Positions 8,161 through 16,058 of a stretch of DNA of 64,000 bases are shown piece by piece. The translations under genes were made by a program, and so were the position numbers. The number at the start of each line of letters is the position of its first letter. The first letter of the stretch is position 1. The notes below the pieces were generated by a model. The model was not told where the DNA came from. It ran no database searches and was given only the letters and a program-made list of their open reading frames with translations. Source of the DNA: Lachnospiraceae bacterium. GTDB lineage: Bacteria > Bacillota > Clostridia > Lachnospirales > Lachnospiraceae. The stretch lies in NCBI GenBank assembly GCA_024682835.1, contig JAIKYU010000030.1:1-64000 (forward strand), given 5' to 3'.

Positions 8161-8276
8161 CGGCGGTTTTGGCGTGTGAGGATCTGGTTTGAATCGCGGA
8201 TACCCCGTGGCAGGGAATGCTTACGGGGTATTTCCGTTGAGTGCACGATATGCACAACGCAAAGGGGGATGGAATC

Positions 8277-8777
8277 ATGAGTGACAAACCGATAGTGACC
8301 TTTACGATGGAAAGCGGAGATACCTTCCGCGCGGAGCTGTATCCGGAGATTGCGCCGAGGACGGTGGAAAACTTCATTTCACTGATTCAGAAACAGTTCT
8401 ACGACGGTCTCACCTTTCACAGGATCATCAAAGGCTTCATGATCCAGGGCGGCGATCCGGACGGCAACGGCACCGGCGGCCCGGGGTATCACATTCCGGG
8501 AGAGTTTGCGCAAAACGGATTTGAAAACAATCTGAAGCACACGAAGGGCGTCCTGTCCATGGCAAGAAGCGCTGACCCGGATTCCGCCGGTTCGCAGTTT
8601 TTCATCATGCATGAGGAGGCACCGCACCTGGACGGTGCCTATGCGGCTTTCGGCAAGGTCATTGAGGGGCAGAGCGCAGTGGACGCGATCGCCATGACAA
8701 AGACGGACTGGAATGACTGTCCGCTGGCGCCGGTGGTGATCAAAAGCGTGACGGTTGAGCTTCCGGCAGAAAACTGA
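8277..8777 (+). CDS. Cyclophilin-type peptidyl-prolyl isomerase
   Basis: This 166-residue cytosolic PPIase catalyses cis-trans isomerisation of X-Pro bonds. The cyclophilin core is visible: FYDGLTFHRIIKGFMIQGGD (catalytic Arg in FHR, substrate-binding FMIQGGD), GVLSMARS, SAGSQFFIM and LDGAYAAFGKV. The length matches single-domain bacterial cyclophilins and there is no signal peptide. ATG at 8277 follows AAGGGGGA; an upstream GTG frame is not supported. It sits 16 bp before the rhomboid gene, so the two are likely cotranscribed. Confidence 0.95.
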   Translation: MSDKPIVTFTMESGDTFRAELYPEIAPRTVENFISLIQKQFYDGLTFHRIIKGFMIQGGDPDGNGTGGPGYHIPGEFAQNGFENNLKHTKGVLSMARSADPDSAGSQFFIMHEEAPHLDGAYAAFGKVIEGQSAVDAIAMTKTDWNDCPLAPVVIKSVTVELPAEN

Positions 8778-8793
8778 GGGCTGAAGGCACAGC

Positions 8794-9435
8794 ATGGACC
8801 GTTTTCGTGTGGCGCCGGTGACCTGGTGCCTGACCGGAATCAACGTGCTTCTGTTTGTGCTGGAAACAGTTGCCGGCGGGAGCACCAGCACCCGCGTGGC
8901 GCTGCTCTTTGGCGCGCAGGCGACGCCGTATCTTCTTGCGGGGCAGGTCTGGCGGCTGGTGACGGCGATGTTCCTTCATTTCGGCGTGCTGCATCTTGGC
9001 TGCAATATGATATCGCTGTATCATCTCGGGCCGCCGCTGGAACGGGTGTATGGAAAAGGACGGTATCTTGCCGTCTATTTTGGAGCCGGCATCATCGGGA
9101 ATCTTACGACCTGGCTGCTGGAGATGCGCAGTGGAGAGTATGCGGTATCGGCGGGCGCTTCCGGAGCGATCTTCGGATTGTTTGGCGCCTATCTGGCTCT
9201 TGCCCTGATTCCGGATATGCGGCGTTTTCTGTCCCTTCGGGGAATTGTGATCACGCTGGTGCTCAATATCGCCTACGGACTGACTTATTCCGGGGTCAAC
9301 ATGGCGGCGCACGCGGGCGGTCTGTCCGGAGGATTCGTCATTGCATCGGTCATGGTTCTGGTGTGGCGGTGCCATAACAGAGCAGTCCGTGAAAACAACC
9401 GTCTGCAGGATACGTCGGGATACCCTCGGGAATGA
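8794..9435 (+). CDS. Rhomboid-family intramembrane serine protease
   Basis: This 213-residue membrane protease has the rhomboid signatures in order: HFGVLHLGCNM (His67 and Asn71 region), catalytic Ser123 in SAGASGAIFG, and catalytic His173 in MAAHAGG. Six hydrophobic segments fit the minimal GlpG-like core. It would cleave membrane-embedded substrates; the substrate is unknown. It follows the cyclophilin gene closely, and the wall hydrolase gene starts 10 bp downstream, so a surface-protein processing role is possible. Confidence 0.93.
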   Translation: MDRFRVAPVTWCLTGINVLLFVLETVAGGSTSTRVALLFGAQATPYLLAGQVWRLVTAMFLHFGVLHLGCNMISLYHLGPPLERVYGKGRYLAVYFGAGIIGNLTTWLLEMRSGEYAVSAGASGAIFGLFGAYLALALIPDMRRFLSLRGIVITLVLNIAYGLTYSGVNMAAHAGGLSGGFVIASVMVLVWRCHNRAVRENNRLQDTSGYPRE

Positions 9436-9445
9436 TGAAACGCGA

Positions 9446-10918
9446 ATGAGGAGATTTGTTGAAATCAGAAATAGGCTGATTGTCGCGGCGACGGTTTTGA
9501 CCGTCGCCGTGGTTTGGTGTGTGCCGACGGTGAGAGCCGACGAGCGCGCGGAGCTCATTGCGGAAATGCAGGAGCAGGAAGCACAGACCCAGCAGACCAT
9601 CTCCGACCTGGAGAAACAGACAAAGGAGACACGGGAGGCCATCGATAGCCTGCAGGGACAGAAGGAGGCGACGCAGAGTCAGGTCAACAGCCTGGAAAAC
9701 CGGAGCACACAGCTGGCGAGCACGATCAGCGGCTACACCGATCAGCTGGATGATCTGAGTGAGGAGATTGCGGGGACAGAGAGTGAACTGGCGGTAGTTT
9801 CCTCGGAGATCGTCCGTCTCAATGCGGAGCTGCAGGCCGCTCACGCGGAGGAGGTCGCCCGCTACGGGCTGTTGAAAAAACGGATGCAGTCGGTCTATGA
9901 GAGCGGCGGAACCGGCGGCATGATGCAGGTGCTGCTTACCACCGGCAATCTGCAGGATTTTTTCACAACGGCGGAGTATCTGAGCGCGGTGGTCAACTAT
10001 GATTTCAGAAAAATCAGGGAATATCAGGCGCTGCAGGAAGATATCGCCGCCAAGACAGCGATTGTGGAGGAAAAGGAGAGCGAGCTGGACGCCTATCAGG
10101 CACAGCTGGATGAGCGGCACAGCGAGCTTGCGGATCTGACCGATACGGTGCGGGGCCAGCTGGACGATACAAGAAACAGCCTGTCATCCGAAAAGGGAAA
10201 GCTGGTTGACTACACCCGGAAGCTCGAAGAGCTTGACGGCAAAATGAAGGCGCTGGAGGCACAGACGGCCGCGGCTCAGGCAAAGCTGGCGCAGCAGTTC
10301 GCCGCACGCCTGGAACTGATGCGGGAGGACACATCCGGTTCCTACGCTGCGAGCGCCTCGGAACTGGAGTGGCTGGCCGCAACCATTCAGGCGGAGGCAG
10401 ATGGGGAATCCTATACCGGGAAGCTCGCCGTCGGAAGCGTCATCATGAACCGGGTCAAGAGCTCGGCGTTTCCCAACGATGTGGTGGGGGTGATCACGCA
10501 GAACATGCAGTTCGCGTCCTATCGTTCCGGCAAGGTGGAGCTGATCATCTCGCGCGGCCCCAATTCCACCTGCATCCGCGCTGCACAGGAGGTTCTTGAC
10601 GGCGCCCGCGTGGGCGATTATCTGTTTTTCATGACCCAGTATTACGCGGACTACTACGGAATCAGCGAGTACACCATGATCGGCAATCATGCCTTCTTCT
10701 ACCGCTGGATTGTAAAGGAAAAACCGCCCGCCGAGGACGCGGAGCAGGAGGATGACGGCGGCGAAGAAGACGGCGGCGAAGAAGACGGCGGCGAAGAAGA
10801 CGGGGGCGGCGACAGCGATGCCGGAGAGGAAGAGAGCAGCGGCGACGGAGAAAGCGAAGACGGTGAAGAGGACAGCGGAGAGGAAAGCGACGGCGAGTCG
10901 GAGGATGGTAGTGAATGA
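9446..10918 (+). CDS. Secreted wall hydrolase: coiled coil plus SleB domain and acidic tail
   Basis: This 490-residue protein has a Sec signal (residues 1-32, ending TVRA before DERAEL), a long coiled coil (about 33-290, PcsB/CwlO-like heptads such as DDLSEEIAGTESELAV) and a C-terminal SleB/hydrolase_2 domain (about 310-425: LAATIQAEADGESYTGK, AVGSVIMNRV, QFASYRSG, FFYRW). It ends in a low-complexity Asp/Glu/Gly tail of about 60 residues. SleB domains cut peptidoglycan as lytic transglycosylases, and the coiled coil commonly restrains activity until it is bound by FtsEX. The ATG at 9446 gives a clean signal peptide; an upstream frame inside the rhomboid gene is rejected. Confidence 0.88.
   Translation: MRRFVEIRNRLIVAATVLTVAVVWCVPTVRADERAELIAEMQEQEAQTQQTISDLEKQTKETREAIDSLQGQKEATQSQVNSLENRSTQLASTISGYTDQLDDLSEEIAGTESELAVVSSEIVRLNAELQAAHAEEVARYGLLKKRMQSVYESGGTGGMMQVLLTTGNLQDFFTTAEYLSAVVNYDFRKIREYQALQEDIAAKTAIVEEKESELDAYQAQLDERHSELADLTDTVRGQLDDTRNSLSSEKGKLVDYTRKLEELDGKMKALEAQTAAAQAKLAQQFAARLELMREDTSGSYAASASELEWLAATIQAEADGESYTGKLAVGSVIMNRVKSSAFPNDVVGVITQNMQFASYRSGKVELIISRGPNSTCIRAAQEVLDGARVGDYLFFMTQYYADYYGISEYTMIGNHAFFYRWIVKEKPPAEDAEQEDDGGEEDGGEEDGGEEDGGGDSDAGEEESSGDGESEDGEEDSGEESDGESEDGSE
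10754..10798 (+). repeat. Three perfect 15-bp tandem repeats coding DGGEE
   Basis: The unit GACGGCGGCGAAGAA occurs three times in a row without change, followed by a degenerate fourth copy. It encodes the acidic tail of the wall hydrolase. Identical copies suggest recent slippage expansion, so tail length may vary between strains. Confidence 0.85.
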
Positions 10919-10957
10919 GGCAGCCGGCGCGAAGGCGTTTGACGGACAGGGACGGCG

Positions 10958-12016
10958 ATGAGAAGCATCCGGGAGGCGGTTGATTACCTCAGACAATACG
11001 ACGGGCCTGTGATCAGGCTCATGGAGGTGTGCGGGACGCACACGGCGCAGATTGCGGAAAGCGGTATACCGGCGATGCTCTCCGAGCGCATCCGGCTGAT
11101 TTCCGGCCCGGGCTGCCCGGTCTGCGTGACGGTGACGGCATTCATTGACCGGCTGATTGACCTTGCACGGACGGAGGGGGTGACCGTGCTCACCTTCGGC
11201 GATCTGATGCGCGTGCCGGGCAGCGCGGAGAGCCTTGCTGATGCGAAGAGCACGGGCGCTTCGGTGGACTTTGTCTACGCACCGGCCGAAATCCTTGCAA
11301 GAGCGCAGGCACAGCCGGATCGCCGGTTTGTTTTTGCCGCGATCGGATTTGAGACGACGGCGCCCGTCTACGCCATGTTAATGGAAGAGGCGATAGAACG
11401 CGGGGTGAAAAACGTCAGGCTGCTCACCTCGCTGAAAACGATGCCGAAAGCGATAAGCCGGGTTGCCGGGATGGCTGCACAGGCAGGCAGACCGTTGGAT
11501 GGGTTTCTTGCGCCCGGTCATGTCTGCGCGGTGGTCGGGATGTCGGATTATGAGCGCCTGGCCGGTCAGCTTTCGCTGCCGTTTGTGATATCCGGGTTTC
11601 AGGGACCCGAGCTCGTCGCCTCGATCTACGCACTGGTAAAAATGCGCGGGCAGGCCGCTGTCCGGAATCTGTACCCCTCTGTTGTGCAAAAAGAGGGGAA
11701 TGAGAAAGCCAGGGCCGCAATCGACAGGTTTTTCACACCCTGCGACGCCGGATGGCGCGGAATGGGCGTGATTCCGGATTCCGGGCTGCGGATCAGGGAG
11801 GAATACGCGTCGTTCGATGCGGGGAGCGAGAGACTCACGGAGGACCGGGCGCCGGAGGGGTGCCGCTGCGGCGAGGTGCTCACCGGGAGCATTGCACCGC
11901 CTGAATGCCCCTTCTTCGGCGGGGGATGCACCCCCGGACATCCGCACGGCGCCTGTATGGTTTCCCCCGAGGGAAGCTGTCACACGTGGTTCAACAACAA
12001 CCCGCGGACACCATAA
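10958..12016 (+). CDS. hypD: Hydrogenase maturation protein HypD
   Basis: This 352-residue iron-sulfur protein is the scaffold where, with HypC and HypE, the Fe(CN)2CO group of [NiFe]-hydrogenase is built. All family signatures are present: MEVCGTHT (residues 23-30), SGPGCPVC, AIGFETTAP, LAPGHVC, and the C-terminal 4Fe-4S pattern CRCGEVLTGSIAPPECPFFG with CTPGHPHGACMVS. The length is normal. It is followed 33 bp later by hypE. No hypC, hypA, hypB or hypF, and no hydrogenase, is present in this window, so partners must be encoded elsewhere or this pair serves another metal centre. Confidence 0.95.
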   Translation: MRSIREAVDYLRQYDGPVIRLMEVCGTHTAQIAESGIPAMLSERIRLISGPGCPVCVTVTAFIDRLIDLARTEGVTVLTFGDLMRVPGSAESLADAKSTGASVDFVYAPAEILARAQAQPDRRFVFAAIGFETTAPVYAMLMEEAIERGVKNVRLLTSLKTMPKAISRVAGMAAQAGRPLDGFLAPGHVCAVVGMSDYERLAGQLSLPFVISGFQGPELVASIYALVKMRGQAAVRNLYPSVVQKEGNEKARAAIDRFFTPCDAGWRGMGVIPDSGLRIREEYASFDAGSERLTEDRAPEGCRCGEVLTGSIAPPECPFFGGGCTPGHPHGACMVSPEGSCHTWFNNNPRTP

Positions 12017-12049
12017 TCTTTACATTCATCGCAGAGAGGAGGCAGAGGA

Positions 12050-13045
12050 ATGCGTATCACCATGGCTCACGGAAGCGGCGGGCAGGAGACGGAGCAGCTC
12101 ATCCGCGACGTCTTTGCGGCGGCTTTTGACAACCGTTTTCAGCGGGAGATGGAGGACGCTGCCGCGGTGCCCGGGGCACAAAGGCTCGCGGTCACAACGG
12201 ATTCCTTTGTCGTAAGACCGCTGTTTTTCCCCGGCGGCGATATCGGGAAGCTGTCCGTCTGCGGTACGGTTAACGATCTTCTGATGCGCGGAGCCGTGCC
12301 ACAATACCTGACCTGCGGATTTATTATTGAGGAAGGAACGGAGAGTGCCATCCTGGAGAGCGTGACGGCCTCCATGGCTGAGACGGCGGCGGAGGCGGGC
12401 GTCCTGATCGTGGCCGGCGACACCAAGGTGGTGGAGCGGGCGCATGAGGACGGGGGGATCATCATCAACACCGCCGGTGTCGGATTCCTGCGGGAGGATA
12501 CGGAGATTTCCGCGTCGCAAATTGTCCCGGGTGACAAGGTCATTTTGTCCGGCAGCCTGGGAGAGCACCATGCGGCGATCCTGTCGGCACGCATGGGAAT
12601 GCAGAATGCAATCCTGTCGGATGTTGCGCAGCTGACGGAGCCGGTGAGCATCCTGCTGGGAGCCGGAATACATGTGCACGCGATGAGGGATGTGACCAGG
12701 GGCGGACTGGCGACGATTCTTCACGAATTTGCCGCGCGTTCCGGACTGACCTTTGTGCTCTCGGAGAAAGAGATTCCGGTGAGCGACATGGTGCGCGATT
12801 TCTGCGGAATCCTGGGACTGGACCCGCTGATGATGGGAAATGAAGGGAAATTCGTGGCTGCGATCGCCGGGGAGGACGCGGAGGAGGCACTGCATCTGCT
12901 GAAGGGAACGGCCTGCGGCAAAGACGCCTCGATCATCGGCGAGGCCCGTCCCCGGGAGGACGTGCCGGTGATCATGGAGACCCCGATCGGCGGAGAGCGG
13001 GTGATTTCCCCGCTTGTCGGCGAAGGCCTGCCGCGGATCTGCTGA
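12050..13045 (+). CDS. hypE: Hydrogenase maturation protein HypE
   Basis: This 331-residue PurM-like ATPase dehydrates the C-terminal S-carboxamide to thiocyanate, giving the cyanide ligands of [NiFe]-hydrogenase. The N-terminus MRITMAHGSGGQETEQLI is typical, as are DSFVVRPLFFPGGDIG, ATP-binding VAGDTKVV and DVTRGGLAT. The protein ends exactly in PRIC, the required C-terminal cysteine motif. AGAGGAGG precedes the ATG. It is almost certainly cotranscribed with hypD. Confidence 0.95.
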   Translation: MRITMAHGSGGQETEQLIRDVFAAAFDNRFQREMEDAAAVPGAQRLAVTTDSFVVRPLFFPGGDIGKLSVCGTVNDLLMRGAVPQYLTCGFIIEEGTESAILESVTASMAETAAEAGVLIVAGDTKVVERAHEDGGIIINTAGVGFLREDTEISASQIVPGDKVILSGSLGEHHAAILSARMGMQNAILSDVAQLTEPVSILLGAGIHVHAMRDVTRGGLATILHEFAARSGLTFVLSEKEIPVSDMVRDFCGILGLDPLMMGNEGKFVAAIAGEDAEEALHLLKGTACGKDASIIGEARPREDVPVIMETPIGGERVISPLVGEGLPRIC

Positions 13046-13057
13046 AGGATGGATGGA

Positions 13058-13780
13058 ATGCGGATCAACCGGTACCTGGCTGCCTGCGGCGTCTGTTCCC
13101 GCAGGGACGCGGACCGTCTGATTGAAGAGGGCCGTGTGACGGTTGACGGACACACGGCAAAACCGGGGGACCGGGTGGAGGACGGCGTTTTTGTGCTCCT
13201 GGACGGCAGGCGGCTTTTGCCTGCGACGGAGCATGGCCTGTATCTGTACTATAAGCCGCGCGGCGTGGTCTGTACCGACCGGGATGCGCACGCCAAACGG
13301 ACCCTTGCCGGGGAGCTTGAAAATCATCCGGCGCTTCCCAAAGGACGGCGCCTTTTGTATATCGGACGGCTGGATAAGGAATCCGAGGGGCTCCTTTTGC
13401 TGACGGACGACAGCAGGCTGAAACGGGCGCTGGAATCCGCGGAAAGCGGTATTGAAAAGGAGTATCTGGTCGAAACGGATGTGCCTCTTTCCGGGGAGGC
13501 TGTGCAAAGACTGGAAAAGGGTGTATACTTAAGCGATTTGAATCTGTCGACCAGGCCCTGCAGGATCAGGCGGACGGATGACCTTCATTTCCGGATCACG
13601 CTGACGGAAGGGAAAAACCGTCAGATCCGGCGGATGTGTCTGACGGAGGGCGTGCAGGTTAAGCGGCTGGTGCGTGTGCGGGAGGGCTGTGTCCTTCTCG
13701 GAAGCATGAAACCGGGAGATCTTGCGGAGGCGGATGAGTCGGTGAGACGGCAGTTGTATCAGGAGGCGGAGCTATCATGA
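13058..13780 (+). CDS. rRNA pseudouridine synthase, RluF/RsuA-like
   Basis: This 240-residue enzyme has an S4 RNA-binding domain (MRINRYLAACGVCSRRDADR, about residues 1-55) and a RsuA/RluB/E/F catalytic domain with the catalytic Asp in IGRLDKESEGLLLLT, plus KNRQIRRMC. GRLDKxS is closer to RluF (23S rRNA U2604) than to RsuA or RluB; exact target specificity is an inference. ATG at 13058 has AAGGA 8 bases before it; ATG at 13049 is an alternative. It overlaps the next gene by ATGA and starts a three-gene unit. Confidence 0.88.
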   Translation: MRINRYLAACGVCSRRDADRLIEEGRVTVDGHTAKPGDRVEDGVFVLLDGRRLLPATEHGLYLYYKPRGVVCTDRDAHAKRTLAGELENHPALPKGRRLLYIGRLDKESEGLLLLTDDSRLKRALESAESGIEKEYLVETDVPLSGEAVQRLEKGVYLSDLNLSTRPCRIRRTDDLHFRITLTEGKNRQIRRMCLTEGVQVKRLVRVREGCVLLGSMKPGDLAEADESVRRQLYQEAELS

Positions 13781-14823
13781 AGTTTCTTAGGGCATTGCGA
13801 ACCCTGTTTGTCTTCCTGCTGACCGGAATCCTTGCGTTTCTGGTCTTTCTTGTGCTGGTGATCGAGGTGCTGATCCATGGCCCCTCGGAGAGTGCGCGCA
13901 ATATTTTCGTGCATTCCTGTCAGGAAACCAGCGCGTTGAAATTCGTTCCGCGGTGGTTTCTCGGCAACGCGGAGGTGGATCGGATTCTGGAGCCGGCACC
14001 GGAAGAGCCGGATGAGTTTGTCGCCCTGTCGTATGATACGGCCGGAGATGACTTCGCGGAAGCAGACGGAGGAGAAGCCGGGGGCGCGGCGGCTGAATCC
14101 GCGGAACAGGCGGAAAACACCGAACCGATTGTGATCAAGGATATCAAGGGCGGCACCTATCGCGGCAAGCTGATGATCGTTGCGGATCCGAAGCGTGTCA
14201 TCGTCGGAACCCTGAAGAATTACGGCCCGGGGGTGGCAGGCAGATACCTGATGGACTTTGTCGCGGATTACGGCGCTGTCGCCGGGACCAATGCCGGAGG
14301 CTTCGATGATCCGGAAGGGCACGGCTCGGGCGGCAGCCCCGACGGGATTGTGATTGAAAACGGGGTGATCCGTTACGGCAGTGCGGGAGCAGCCTACCGG
14401 AATGTCATCGGCATCGACGGCGAAGGCGTGCTTCATGTCGGCAACATGTCCGGGCAGCAAGCTCTGGATGCGGGCATTGTCACCGGCGTCAGTTTTTCTC
14501 CCGGAGAGGTGCTCGTGCAGAACGGCATCGGTACCGAGAATCTGCAGAGCGGGATCAATCCGCGGACGGCGATCGGGCAGCGCGCGGACGGCGCCATGCT
14601 TCTCTTAGTGGTGGAGGGCAGACATGCCGGAAGCCTCGGGGCGTCCTATGAGGATCTGCGGGACATCATGCTGGATAACGGCGCGGTCACAGCTTCCATG
14701 CTGGACGGCGGCACCTCCTCGGCCATGGTGTACAACGGCGAACAGATCACCCGCGGTTCCAATCTGATCGGCAGCCGCAGGCTTCCGACGACGATCCTGG
14801 TCATGCCGGAGAGAGCGTCATGA
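13777..14823 (+). CDS. Membrane-anchored phosphodiester glycosidase (NAGPA family)
   Basis: This 348-residue protein has an N-terminal membrane anchor (residues 9-34), a low-complexity Ala/Glu linker (about 90-115) and a C-terminal NAGPA domain. Signatures are AGTNAGGFDD, SGINPRTAIGQRADGAMLL and SMLDGGTSSAMVYNG. Relatives remove GlcNAc from phosphodiesters or act in exopolysaccharide and teichoic-acid metabolism at the cell surface. It overlaps both neighbours by ATGA, showing strong translational coupling to a pseudouridine synthase and an unknown membrane protein. Confidence 0.85.
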   Translation: MKFLRALRTLFVFLLTGILAFLVFLVLVIEVLIHGPSESARNIFVHSCQETSALKFVPRWFLGNAEVDRILEPAPEEPDEFVALSYDTAGDDFAEADGGEAGGAAAESAEQAENTEPIVIKDIKGGTYRGKLMIVADPKRVIVGTLKNYGPGVAGRYLMDFVADYGAVAGTNAGGFDDPEGHGSGGSPDGIVIENGVIRYGSAGAAYRNVIGIDGEGVLHVGNMSGQQALDAGIVTGVSFSPGEVLVQNGIGTENLQSGINPRTAIGQRADGAMLLLVVEGRHAGSLGASYEDLRDIMLDNGAVTASMLDGGTSSAMVYNGEQITRGSNLIGSRRLPTTILVMPERAS

Positions 14824-15938
14824 GAAAAGGAACACGGATCGTATTTGTCTTCTATCTGCTTGCGCTGATCGCCACAGGGGCGGTGCTTCTTGTGATTCTG
14901 TGGCAGCAGCTTGGCCATTACCAGGCGGATCTGGACGCGGAGCAGGCGGAACAGAGCACGCTGAAGCTGGAGGAGCGGGCGCCGCAGATCGCTTTTGAAC
15001 AGTATATGGCGGAGCGTGAAAACGACCCTGCCTGGTGGTCGGAGCAGCTGATCAGGCAGCGTGAGGCGGACGGCGAAGAGATGCTGGAAACCGCGAAGCA
15101 GGTGCGCACGTATTTTGAGGATCTGCTCGCAGCCAACACCACGCAGCTGTTCAAGGCGGATACCTGGACGGAACAGGCACCGGTCTACAAGGTCCGGATC
15201 GGGGAGGGAACGGGTGCTTCCGCTACGGTGGCCCTTACGGGTTCGGGACTTTCATGGACGGTTTCCGATGTCAGAATCTCCGTGCGCGGAACCTGCTCCG
15301 GAGAGACGGAAGCTCCTGCCGGGGCCACGGTGCTGTGCGGACGGTCGCCTCTGGGGGAGGAGTACATGCTTCCGGACGGCGTGTCCTATTTCCCTTTCCC
15401 GGAATATGGGCAGGTGTTGGAAAACCCCGTTACCTGGCATCACTGGCAGGTGTCCGGCCTGTTGTGCGAGCCGGAGATGACCGTCCAGAATACCGCGGAT
15501 GCGGGCTGGTCGGAGGCGGATCAGTGCACGGTGCTCTATGGCACTGAGGAGGACGCGGAACGCTTTGACGGGAAAGCGGAGGAGTTTGTGCGCGCCTACC
15601 TGCGGATGGCCACGGGCGGCAAGGATGATACGGACGCGCATATGGCGGCCTGCCTTGCGCTGGTCAGGAATGACAGCACCGCACATGAGCTGCTGGTCGG
15701 ATCCCGGGGGAGCTTTTCCGTCACCATGGCCTGGTCCAATCTGGAGGTGGATATCCTGTCGAGGAACCCTCTGATCCGCTGGGCTGACAACGCTTACAGC
15801 GTGGATATCACCTATCACGCCTACGCCAGCATCGGCGGAGCACGAAAGGATTACTCCGAGGAGGATCAGACGATTCGCGTGCTGTTTTTGAATCAGGGAA
15901 AAGGATGGGAGATCTGCGCGTTTCAGATGATTAACTAG
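14820..15938 (+). CDS. Membrane-anchored protein of unknown function
   Basis: This 372-residue protein has one N-terminal membrane helix (about residues 8-28), a polar helical region (30-105) and a beta-rich extracytoplasmic part of about 260 residues. I do not recognise the family. The C-terminal part (TYHAYASIGGARKDYSEEDQ) contains segments like those of small NTF2-like or lipocalin-like folds, but that is only a guess. It is coupled by an ATGA overlap to the phosphodiester glycosidase gene, so a joint envelope role is plausible. Confidence 0.7.
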   Translation: MRKGTRIVFVFYLLALIATGAVLLVILWQQLGHYQADLDAEQAEQSTLKLEERAPQIAFEQYMAERENDPAWWSEQLIRQREADGEEMLETAKQVRTYFEDLLAANTTQLFKADTWTEQAPVYKVRIGEGTGASATVALTGSGLSWTVSDVRISVRGTCSGETEAPAGATVLCGRSPLGEEYMLPDGVSYFPFPEYGQVLENPVTWHHWQVSGLLCEPEMTVQNTADAGWSEADQCTVLYGTEEDAERFDGKAEEFVRAYLRMATGGKDDTDAHMAACLALVRNDSTAHELLVGSRGSFSVTMAWSNLEVDILSRNPLIRWADNAYSVDITYHAYASIGGARKDYSEEDQTIRVLFLNQGKGWEICAFQMIN

Positions 15939-15959
15939 CCGTCCTTTCCGGCGGCAGCG

Positions 15960-15988
15960 TTGACACTGTACGGAAAAGTGTCTAAAAT
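15960..15988 (+). promoter_or_regulatory. Promoter of leuS
   Basis: TTGACA (15960-15965) and TAAAAT (15983-15988) are 17 bp apart. Transcription would start near 15995, leaving a leader of about 64 bases. That is too short for a T-box, and no T-box sequence is seen. Confidence 0.8.
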
Positions 15989-16058
15989 AAAGCGGATCGG
16001 CATCTAAACGGTGTAAGTCAGATGTAAAGCAACGTTTAAATAGAGGAGGAAACGGATC

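Noticed and set aside
12026-13507. A 493-codon minus-strand frame opposite hypE and the pseudouridine synthase
   Set aside because: It runs opposite two genes with complete family motifs; no start signals or domains were seen.
15939-16058. A T-box leader for leuS
   Set aside because: The leader after the promoter is only about 64 bases and has no AGGGTGG-type T-box sequence or terminator hairpin.
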